A DNA stretch of 64,000 nucleotides from Actinophytocola glycyrrhizae (lineage in GTDB: Bacteria; Actinomycetota; Actinomycetes; Mycobacteriales; Pseudonocardiaceae): positions 620,001-684,000 of the forward strand of contig NZ_JBHSIS010000006.1 of NCBI RefSeq assembly GCF_042653545.1. Reading direction: 5' to 3'. Positions 8,576 through 15,836 of the stretch are shown in pieces. Below the pieces are notes generated by a model that was not told the origin of the DNA, ran no database searches, and was given only the letters and a program-made list of their open reading frames with translations. Position 1 is the first letter of the stretch. Each line of letters opens with the position of its first letter. The translations under genes and the position numbers were made by a program.

Positions 8576-11287
8576 GTGCTCAACAGTGACGCCCACAAGG
8601 CCATCACACCCCGCAGCGGCCTGCTCGACCGGAACACGGTGCTCGACGACCTCAACGCCGCGGCCGGAGCGCGGCTCCGCCTGCTCACGGGCCCGGCGGG
8701 CGCGGGCAAGTCGGTCCTGGCCGGACAGCTGGTGGCCGCGGCGGCCGGCGGTCCCCGTCATCTACTGGTCAGGTGCACGCGCCCGGCCAGGGCAGGCCTG
8801 GTGCGTACCCTCGCCCCGCTCGCCGGCTCGCGGGCACACGACATCGCGGGCCTGCTCGCCGACCTCGGCCGGGACGACAGCCCCACGACCGTCGTGGTGG
8901 ACGACGCCCACGCCCTGCACGACTCGCCGGACCAGAGCGACCTGAACCGGTTGCTCACCGAGGCACCGGACCACGTGCGGTTCGTCGTCACCACCCGGGA
9001 CGCCCGGCCGCTCGACCTCGCCGACGTGCCGGGGACCGTGCACCAGCTGCGCCACCAGCAGCTGAGGTTCACCGCGCAGGAGGTCGCCCGGCTGTTCGAC
9101 ACCGTCTACCACGCGCCGGTCCCCGACCCGGAAGCGTTGTGCGAACAGGTCGAGGGACTGCCCGTCGCGTTGCGGCACCTGCACCTGGACACGGTCAGGA
9201 TGACCGGCGCGGAACGGAACGCGGTGCTGCGCGACCCGGTGCACGGCTCGGAACGCCTGCGGGAGTTCCTCACCCGCGCCGTGCTCGCCCCCCTGCCCGG
9301 GGACCTGCGCGACTTCATGGTCGAGGTCAGCCCGCTCGGCAGGCTGAGCGGCAGGCTGTGCGACGCGCTGCTCGGCACCGAGGACAGCGAGGAACGCCTG
9401 ACCGAGCTCGCCGCGCGGGAGGCGTGGACGTTCCACGTGGGGTTGACCGAGTTCCGGTTCCACACCCTGCTGCGCGGCCTGCTCGAACTCCAGCTCGCCG
9501 AACGCCGCGGCCCGCACCTGACCCGCCAGACCTACCAGACGGCCCTGGCGCTCCTGACCGACGCGGGCAAGCTGACCGACGCCTACCGCTGCGCGGCCCG
9601 CGCAGAGGACTGGGTCACCGCCGCCCGCCTCGCCCACGAGTACGGCCTGCCCACCACCGGTCTCGACGATCCGTGGGTCCACCTCGCGGAGGCGCGGCGG
9701 CTGCGTGCGGCAGGCCATTTCGCCGAGGCCCACGCCCGCTACACCGAGGCCGCCGCCCGCCTGCCGGAGGGCCCGCTGCGCTGGCAGTGCGAACACGAAC
9801 GGATCGCGGCCTCGCACTCGATGCGCGCCCAACCGGCTACGGGCGACCCGGTGGCGTCCGACGTGGTGGGCCACCTGACCGAGGCGTTGCGCGAACACCC
9901 GGCCAGGATGGTGGCCCTCGCGGTGCCTTCGGCGAGCCCGGAGTGGATCCTCGCCCGCGCGGTGGCCGCCATGGTCGACGGGCGGATCGACATGGCCGTC
10001 GAACTCGCCGAGCCGCTGGCTGGCGCGCCGTCGCCGTTCGCCTCGCTCGCGGCCCGGCTGCTGACCACCGCGATCAGGACCGCCGTGTACGGGAGCGGCA
10101 CGGTGGCGCAGTTCTACGCGCTGGCCGGAGAGGCGGAGGCGGAGGGCTGGCTGTGGCTCGCCAGGATCGCGCGCGCGACGACCGCCGTGCTGGAACCCTC
10201 GGCGTGCGCGGACGCCGCGGCGGCGCTCGCGGAGTTCGAGGCGGCCGGCGACGACTGGGGCTGCCTGATGGCGATGCTGGTGCTGCTGATCGGCCAGTTG
10301 CGGGCAGGCCAGCCACGCGACCCGGCGGTGCTGCGGCGCACCCTGGTGCGGCTGCGCCGGATGCGCGCCCCGTTGCTGGAGATGTGGCTGCGGGCCCTGG
10401 TGGGCCCGGAGGTCGAACGGATGGAGGCCGCCGACCCGGCGCTCGCCGCGACCGCACCGGCACGACCGTGGGCCAAGGACATGCTCGGCCACAACTGCGC
10501 GGCGATCGTCGCTGTCCTCAGCACGCCGCCTGCCGCAACGCACCGGAAGGTGCTGGCCCTCGCGTCCGCGCCCGAGCGGACACCGCCGGTCGCGGTGCGC
10601 TGTTTCGTCACGTTCGAGGTGGACGTGCACGGCGAGCCGGTGCCCCTCGACGGGCTGCGCGCACAGGCCCGCCGGGTGCTGCGCGTGCTCGCCGTGCACT
10701 ACGGCCAGCCGATCCACGAGGAGCGGCTGGCGGCGGTGCTGTGGCCGGACACCGCCGTCAAACCGGCGAAACGAAGACTCCAGGTCGCCATCTCCAGCCT
10801 GCGTGTGCTGTTCCGCACGTACCTGCCAGACGACCGGCACGGCGGGATCGTCCGGCACGGCAGCGCCTACCTGCTGCGACTGCCCGCGGGCTCGACCGTC
10901 GACGTGGTGGAGTTCGCCTCGGCGATGCGGGACTGGCGACGCGGACAGCATCCGCGCGACCCGCACCACGTGCGCGAGGTCGGCAACAAGGTGCTCGACC
11001 TGTACCGGGGTGAGCTCCTCGCCGAGGAGGGCTCCGCGGAGTGGCTCCTCGCCAGGCGCGAGTCGTTGCGCGGCGAGGCGATGGGGGTGGCCGTCGCCCT
11101 CGCGGGCCTGGAGCTGGACACGGGCGACCCGGCCGCCGCGGCGGCCGTGTGCGAGCGGGCACTCGCCATCGACGACCTCGACCACCGCCTGTGGACGGTG
11201 CTGGCCGACGCCCGCGCGCGACTCGGGGACGGCGACGGGGCGTCCAGGGCCCACGACGCCTACCGCGCACTGCTGGCGGAGGGCTGA
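8576..11287 (+). CDS. large ATPase transcriptional regulator with C-terminal SARP/BTAD module
   Basis: 903 residues. The N-terminus is a STAND/MalT-like P-loop ATPase: Walker A GPAGAGKS at 39-46, Walker B 'TTVVVDDAHAL' near residue 100. Residues about 300-660 are helical and Ala/Leu-rich (TPR-like). From about 674 an OmpR-type winged helix begins (FEVDVHGEPVPLDGLRAQARRVL..; ..EERLAAVLWPD..), followed from about 785 by the bacterial transcriptional activator domain ending in TPR-like helices. This is the reverse of AfsR, where the SARP part is N-terminal. It should activate a cluster in response to a ligand or partner; the neighbouring eCIS genes are the obvious target. The start is GTG 8576, with GTG 8574 out of frame. 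Confidence 0.8.
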   Translation: MLNSDAHKAITPRSGLLDRNTVLDDLNAAAGARLRLLTGPAGAGKSVLAGQLVAAAAGGPRHLLVRCTRPARAGLVRTLAPLAGSRAHDIAGLLADLGRDDSPTTVVVDDAHALHDSPDQSDLNRLLTEAPDHVRFVVTTRDARPLDLADVPGTVHQLRHQQLRFTAQEVARLFDTVYHAPVPDPEALCEQVEGLPVALRHLHLDTVRMTGAERNAVLRDPVHGSERLREFLTRAVLAPLPGDLRDFMVEVSPLGRLSGRLCDALLGTEDSEERLTELAAREAWTFHVGLTEFRFHTLLRGLLELQLAERRGPHLTRQTYQTALALLTDAGKLTDAYRCAARAEDWVTAARLAHEYGLPTTGLDDPWVHLAEARRLRAAGHFAEAHARYTEAAARLPEGPLRWQCEHERIAASHSMRAQPATGDPVASDVVGHLTEALREHPARMVALAVPSASPEWILARAVAAMVDGRIDMAVELAEPLAGAPSPFASLAARLLTTAIRTAVYGSGTVAQFYALAGEAEAEGWLWLARIARATTAVLEPSACADAAAALAEFEAAGDDWGCLMAMLVLLIGQLRAGQPRDPAVLRRTLVRLRRMRAPLLEMWLRALVGPEVERMEAADPALAATAPARPWAKDMLGHNCAAIVAVLSTPPAATHRKVLALASAPERTPPVAVRCFVTFEVDVHGEPVPLDGLRAQARRVLRVLAVHYGQPIHEERLAAVLWPDTAVKPAKRRLQVAISSLRVLFRTYLPDDRHGGIVRHGSAYLLRLPAGSTVDVVEFASAMRDWRRGQHPRDPHHVREVGNKVLDLYRGELLAEEGSAEWLLARRESLRGEAMGVAVALAGLELDTGDPAAAAAVCERALAIDDLDHRLWTVLADARARLGDGDGASRAHDAYRALLAEG

Positions 11288-11297
11288 GGGCCGGGCA

Positions 11298-12920
11298 TCA
11301 CTTGAGCGCGAAGAACTCCAGCTCGCTGATCGCCACCGTCTGCCGTTCCGTCCCGCTGTAGACGTCGACCACCTCGATGGTCACCGAGGTCACCAGCGTG
11401 GAGTTGGACAGCTGCAGGTTCTGCTCGCCCCGGGTGTCGATCGGCAGCACGTTCTCGCTCTTCCCGGTGCTGTAGGTGAGTCGCAGGATCGACGGGCGGC
11501 CGTTCTCCGTGAACTCGTCGGCCGCGCCGGAGTGGATGATGATCGAACGCAGCAGGTAGCTCTCGTCGAAGCGGACGGTGATCTTCGGCCGGTTGCCGCT
11601 CAGGTCGGCGGCCCAGTAGGTGTCGTCGTAGGTGTCGATGAGCAGCCTGGGCTCGTGCCCCGGGAGCGCGCTGAGCGAGGTCAGCGCCGCGGGCCGCACC
11701 GGGTCCATCGTGGGGACGATCTTGCGGTACAGCGCACGGGAGTTGTCGATGATCACGGCGCGGAACGGCGGGTAGAGGGCGTACACCAGGCCGAGGGTCA
11801 GGCCGAGGACCACGAGCGCGGCCCGGATCCGCCGGAAGGTCAGCCGCATCAGCCACGAGCGGCGGTTGCGGGTGCCCTTCGCGCCCGGCCTCGTGCCGAG
11901 CGGGTACTTCTTGCGCCGCCGCCGGAAGACGCGGCGCCACCACACCAGGCGCACGACTCCCGCGTCCGCCAGTGACTCGCCGCAGCGGCTGCAGAAGTTC
12001 CGCGACGGCGCGTTGCCCTCCCCGCAGGCAGCACACACCAGGTCGTCCGGTTCGAGCCTGCGGCTCGGCTTGGTCCGCACCACGGCACGCGTCTTCTTGA
12101 TCGCGGGCGCGGGCATCAGCTCGGGCGGCTCGTCCGGCCGCGCGGTGGCGAGCCCGTCGACCGGCTGGGCGAGCGCGGACACCAGCTCCGGCGCGGGCGG
12201 CGGCGGTTCGGCGGCGACCACACCCTTCGCGTCCGCCGGTGAGGCAGTCGCGCCAGGCGACGACGACTTCGCACCAGGCGGCGCGGGCGGCGGCGTCTTC
12301 GCACCAGCTGGCGGCGGAGGCGGCGTTTTCGCGCCAGGCGGCGGAGGCGGTGCCTTCGCACCCGGCGGCGGAGGCGGCGGGCTCTTCGCGCCCGGCGGAG
12401 GCGGCGGAGGGGCCTTCGCACCAGGCGGCGCAGGTGGCGGCGTCTTCGCACCTGGCGGAGGCGGCGGAGGGGCCTTCGCACCAGGCGGCGCAGGTGGCGG
12501 CGTCTTCGCACCTGGCGGAGGCGGCGGTGGGGCCTTCGCACCAGGCGGCGGAGGAGGCGGTGCCTTCGCGCCCGGTGGCGGAGGCGGCGGCGTCCTCGCG
12601 CCCGGTGGCGCGGGCGAGGGCTCCGGTGCCGGTGGCGGTGGCGGTGGTTCCGCTTCGGACGCCCAGGTGGCGACCACGGCCGCCGACGGTGCGCGCGGTG
12701 CGACCTGGACACGGGCGGGCAGCCAGGACCGGACCTTCGCGCGCACCCGCTGCCACCAGGTCGGCTTCTCCTCGGCCGTGGGCGGCGGTTCCGCCACCAC
12801 CACGACCACCTCCGGCGGCGGGGTCACCTTCTCGCCGTTCCACTCGAGGAACCGGCCGCAGTCGCCGCAGAAGGCGTGCGTCTCGTCGTTGTGGTTGCCG
12901 CACATCGCGCAGACGATCAT
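11298..12920 (-). CDS. eCIS membrane protein: zinc ribbons, Pro repeat, TM helix, discoidin-like domain
   Basis: 540 residues in clear blocks. A zinc ribbon (Cys4, 7, 18, 21) comes first, then a linker with 'PTWWQRVRAKVRSWL', a Pro-rich repeat (107-224), and a second zinc ribbon (Cys296, 299, 310, 313). A strongly basic stretch precedes one membrane helix (about 367-385). The C-terminal 115 residues look like an F5/8 type C (discoidin) beta-sandwich (..DTYDDTYWAADLSG.. ..VTIEVVDVYSGTE..). Positive charges place the ribbons inside the cell and the discoidin domain outside. The ATG overlaps the tail protein I stop (ATGA), so it is made with the baseplate. The layout resembles what I recall of the Streptomyces membrane factor CisA; this is not verified. 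Confidence 0.7.
   Translation of the reverse strand: MIVCAMCGNHNDETHAFCGDCGRFLEWNGEKVTPPPEVVVVVAEPPPTAEEKPTWWQRVRAKVRSWLPARVQVAPRAPSAAVVATWASEAEPPPPPPAPEPSPAPPGARTPPPPPPGAKAPPPPPPGAKAPPPPPPGAKTPPPAPPGAKAPPPPPPGAKTPPPAPPGAKAPPPPPPGAKSPPPPPPGAKAPPPPPGAKTPPPPPAGAKTPPPAPPGAKSSSPGATASPADAKGVVAAEPPPPAPELVSALAQPVDGLATARPDEPPELMPAPAIKKTRAVVRTKPSRRLEPDDLVCAACGEGNAPSRNFCSRCGESLADAGVVRLVWWRRVFRRRRKKYPLGTRPGAKGTRNRRSWLMRLTFRRIRAALVVLGLTLGLVYALYPPFRAVIIDNSRALYRKIVPTMDPVRPAALTSLSALPGHEPRLLIDTYDDTYWAADLSGNRPKITVRFDESYLLRSIIIHSGAADEFTENGRPSILRLTYSTGKSENVLPIDTRGEQNLQLSNSTLVTSVTIEVVDVYSGTERQTVAISELEFFALK
12249..12602 (-). repeat. in-frame Pro-rich repeat, about 12 units of GAK-(A/T/S)-P5-6
   Basis: Within the zinc-ribbon/discoidin gene, residues 107-224 consist of about twelve 9-10 residue units such as GAKAPPPPPP and GAKTPPPAPP, each near 30 bases. 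Two longer DNA blocks near 12412-12470 and 12472-12530 are almost identical, showing recent unit duplication. The stretch would form an extended polyproline-II arm with regularly spaced lysines between the two zinc ribbons. Confidence 0.9.
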
Positions 12921-13468
12921 GGGAGCACTCTCAGGGTGTGCGCGACGTGCACCGGCTTCGCGGCCCGGATCACCGCGGCCACGGCCTCCTCGGAGATCAC
13001 CGACGGCTCACGCGTACGGACCACCACCCGCACCCAGTGCTCCCCGTCGTCGGGCACGTCCGGCCGGGGACGGGCCGACCAGGACACCCCACCGCTCTCC
13101 TCGATCTCGACGTCGCCGTCGAGCACGACCGCCAGATGCCTGCGCAGCCCCGCCATCGTGCCCCGCATGCGGAACAGGTCGACCGCCTCCGCGACCACCG
13201 CGCGCTGCGCCGTCATGGGCCAGCTCTCGTCGAGCAGCACACCGAACCAGCTCGACAGCCACCGCACGAACTCCTCCGGCGCGAGCAGCGGGTCGACGTA
13301 GGCGTGCACGCAGTCGATGACGTTGATCAGGGAGGCCAGCACGTCGTCGAACCCCGCCGTCCACCGCACGGCGCCCTGGCTGTCGGCGTAGACCGCGGGC
13401 AGGTAGTCGATCAGCGGGTACGGCGACGGGAGCGGCTGTTCCTCCGCGACTCCGATGAGCGCGGTCAT
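12917..13468 (-). CDS. eCIS baseplate component, phage tail protein I family (Afp12-like)
   Basis: 183 residues starting MTALIGVAEEQPLPSPYPLIDYLPAVYADS. The 'YLPAVY', 'FDDVLASLINVIDCVHAYVDPLLAPEEFVRWLSSWFGVLLDESW' and 'FRMRGTMAGLRRHLAVVLDGDVEIEESGG' pattern is that of the phage tail protein I/Afp12 family, which joins the baseplate J protein in the baseplate wedge. ATG 13468 overlaps the upstream baseplate J stop by four bases, and its own stop overlaps the next start the same way, so the three are translated together. About 180 residues is normal for actinomycete members. Confidence 0.85.
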   Translation of the reverse strand: MTALIGVAEEQPLPSPYPLIDYLPAVYADSQGAVRWTAGFDDVLASLINVIDCVHAYVDPLLAPEEFVRWLSSWFGVLLDESWPMTAQRAVVAEAVDLFRMRGTMAGLRRHLAVVLDGDVEIEESGGVSWSARPRPDVPDDGEHWVRVVVRTREPSVISEEAVAAVIRAAKPVHVAHTLRVLP

Positions 13469-15417
13469 GACTTCTCCACCCGCACCTGGTGGTCGTAGGA
13501 GAAGACCAGCCCGCCCGGCCCCACCTGCAGGCGCGTGCTCTCGTTCCCGCGCTCGCCGGTGACCGGGTTGGCGCCGTAGAGCCGGACGTCCTCGGCCACG
13601 TCCACCCCGCGCACGGACTGGAGCAACGCGAACACCTCCCCGTGGGTCACCCGGCGGCCGAAGGGCCAGCCGGTGCCGTCGGGCCCGCCGGTGAGCGGGT
13701 TCAGGTAGCCGTACAGCGCGCTCAGCGCCCGTGTCCTGATCTCCTCGGGGTCCAGCCTGGTCCGCGCCACGAGCCGGGCGACGACGGTGATGCCGCGGTA
13801 GCGCGGCGGTTCGACGAGCACCCTCGTGCCGACCAGGCGGACCTCCTCGAGCCGGTCCGCGATCCGCGCCAGCGTGGCCTCGCCCGGCACCAGGTCGGCG
13901 AAGGCCAGTTCGCCGCCCCGGTGTGCGGCCGCGGGCACCACCAGCACCTTGACCGAGCCCGTCGGGACGTCGTCCTCCCCCGCGGTCACGCAGTGGATCC
14001 GCGCCACCTCCGGTGCGGCCTCCCTGGCGATCGCCTCGTAGTCCTCCGCGGTCACCGCCCGGCTGCGGGTACGCAGCATGATCGGGCCGCGGGCCTTCGC
14101 CTCGTCGAGCGTCTCCCCGTCGACCCCGCCCGCGGCGGGATGCAGGTTCGTCACACCGGACACGAACGGGATGGACGCCTTGAGCGTGTCCACCGCGAAC
14201 CGCGCGACGTTCCCCCGGACGCCGCCGCCGTGGTAGTAGCTGCGCATCCGGACCCGGGTCCCCCGCGCGGGCACGGCACCGTGCCTGCGCAGGCTGCCGT
14301 CGTCGAGACGGGTCGCCGGGCCGAACTCGACCTCGCCACCGACCGCGTCCAGCACGAAGTGCCGGTCCTCCGGCCCGGACGCGGCGAAGTTCTCCACCGC
14401 CGTCCACTCCTGCCAGCCATCGTCGGTCGCCACCTCGAGCACGGGCGCGTGACCGCCGGCGAGCACCGGGCCGCGCAGCAGGGAGAACCGCTGCCCCGGC
14501 GTGCCCTCGGACTCGCCGAGCTCCTCGAACTCCACCAGCTCGCCGTGCACCGCGGTCGCGGACCCGCCGACGGTGCCCGCGCGCATGGACCGGATCACCG
14601 GGCTGGAGCTGTACGCGGGCTGGCCGGGAAGCGGTTCGACCACCCTGATCCGCAGCCACCCGGCACGCTGCTCGTCGATCACGCTGGCGCGGTGCCCTTC
14701 CGGCACGTGCACGACCACGCGCCCCGGCCGGTTCAGCCCGCCGGTCTCGTCGGTGGTCAGCTCGCACTCGGTCCAGTCGTCACCGGTCCACGCCTCCCAC
14801 ACGATCGGCGGGTGCAGCGGGTTGACCCCCACGCCCGAGGTCCTGCTGTCGACGTCGATGCGCACCGCGCACGACGGGGCCTCGTCGACGAGCCCGATCA
14901 GCAGCACGTCGTCCAGCTGGGGCGGCTCACTGAACGCCGCGAACTCCTTGCCGAGCTCGACCACACCGGTCTGGTTCTCGCTGCCGACGCCGGTGCCGCG
15001 GATCCGCCGCACCGCCGCGAGGGCCGTCGGGCGCAACGGCAGGTCCGCCACGGTGGAGAAGACGATCGCCTCGTCGCTCTCGGTGCGTGTGGTGGACACC
15101 TTGGTGCCCGCCCGGATCACCAGCGGCGCCCTGGCCGGGGTCGACAGCCAGAACGTCACACCCACCTCGGCCGGGGTGGGTGGCAGCATGCGCAGGCCCA
15201 GCAGCTCCAGGAACTTGACGTAGAGGCGGTCCGGCACCCGGTTGAGGCGGTAGCAGAGCTGCTCGGTCATGAACGCGAACGTCTCGATGAGCGTGACGCC
15301 CGGGTCGGACACGTTGTGGTCCGTCCACTCCGGACACCGCCGCATCACGTACTTCTTCGCGTCGTCGACGAACTCCTGGAAGCGGCGGTCGTCGAGGCTC
15401 GGTGCGGGAAGGACCAT
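13465..15417 (-). CDS. eCIS baseplate J / wedge protein (Afp11-like)
   Basis: 650 residues beginning MVLPAPSLDDRRFQEFVDDA. The early segment 'RCPEWTDHNVSDPGVTLIETFAFMTEQLCYRLNRVPDRLYVKFLELLGLRMLPPTPA' is the signature of 'putative baseplate assembly protein' (gp6/baseplate J-like). It forms the inner ring or wedge that joins the spike hub to the sheath. The later part carries the usual 'RTRSRAVTAEDYEAIAREAAPEVARIHC' and C-terminal 'ALYGYLNPLTGGPDGTGWPFGR' stretches. Start ATG 15417 shares one base with the gp25 stop (TGATG). Full length for the family, no sign of damage. Confidence 0.9.
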   Translation of the reverse strand: MVLPAPSLDDRRFQEFVDDAKKYVMRRCPEWTDHNVSDPGVTLIETFAFMTEQLCYRLNRVPDRLYVKFLELLGLRMLPPTPAEVGVTFWLSTPARAPLVIRAGTKVSTTRTESDEAIVFSTVADLPLRPTALAAVRRIRGTGVGSENQTGVVELGKEFAAFSEPPQLDDVLLIGLVDEAPSCAVRIDVDSRTSGVGVNPLHPPIVWEAWTGDDWTECELTTDETGGLNRPGRVVVHVPEGHRASVIDEQRAGWLRIRVVEPLPGQPAYSSSPVIRSMRAGTVGGSATAVHGELVEFEELGESEGTPGQRFSLLRGPVLAGGHAPVLEVATDDGWQEWTAVENFAASGPEDRHFVLDAVGGEVEFGPATRLDDGSLRRHGAVPARGTRVRMRSYYHGGGVRGNVARFAVDTLKASIPFVSGVTNLHPAAGGVDGETLDEAKARGPIMLRTRSRAVTAEDYEAIAREAAPEVARIHCVTAGEDDVPTGSVKVLVVPAAAHRGGELAFADLVPGEATLARIADRLEEVRLVGTRVLVEPPRYRGITVVARLVARTRLDPEEIRTRALSALYGYLNPLTGGPDGTGWPFGRRVTHGEVFALLQSVRGVDVAEDVRLYGANPVTGERGNESTRLQVGPGGLVFSYDHQVRVEKS

Positions 15418-15824
15418 CAGTAGTCTCCCTCGTCGGGAATCGTGTAGAAGGGGTGGACGAGGTTCCGTTCGTCGTTCTCACCCTTGATCCGGTACGTGAT
15501 GTCGATGAGCAGGAGGGACGGCTGGTCGGGGTCGGCCCGGACGGTGACGTCCTCCACGGTCACCCTCGGCTCCCACAGGTCCAGCGCGGTCCGGACCTCG
15601 CTCTCGACCGCCGCGAACACCTCGACGCTCGCTCCCTCGAACGTGAAGTCCCGCAGCCGGGACCCGAACTTGGGACGGAACGGCCGTTCGCCCGGATAGG
15701 TGTTCAGCACCAGCGCCATCGCCTGTTCCAGCTTGCGCGGACCGCTTGCCGTGGCGACGGTGCCGTTGACCGTGAAGTCGAGCGGGAACGACCAGCCCTG
15801 GCCGACGAACTCGTCGTGCAGCAA
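15417..15824 (-). CDS. eCIS baseplate gp25/GPW family protein (Afp9-like)
   Basis: 135 residues. 'GWSFPLDFTVNGTVATASGPRKLEQAMALVLNTYPGERPFRPKFGSRLRDFTFEG' matches the gp25/GPW family, including its typical glycine-arginine segment near 'PGERPFRPKFGSRL'. gp25 proteins nucleate sheath assembly on the baseplate. The start appears to be TTG at 15824, seven bases after a GAGGGG site and 12 bases after the spike gene stop; no in-frame ATG or GTG would keep the conserved N-terminus. Confidence 0.9.
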   Translation of the reverse strand: MLHDEFVGQGWSFPLDFTVNGTVATASGPRKLEQAMALVLNTYPGERPFRPKFGSRLRDFTFEGASVEVFAAVESEVRTALDLWEPRVTVEDVTVRADPDQPSLLLIDITYRIKGENDERNLVHPFYTIPDEGDY

Positions 15825-15836
15825 CGGGAACCCCTC

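Noticed and set aside
12249..12602. CRISPR-like or satellite repeat
   Set aside because: Units are contiguous, in frame and encode GAK-polyproline; there are no unique spacers.
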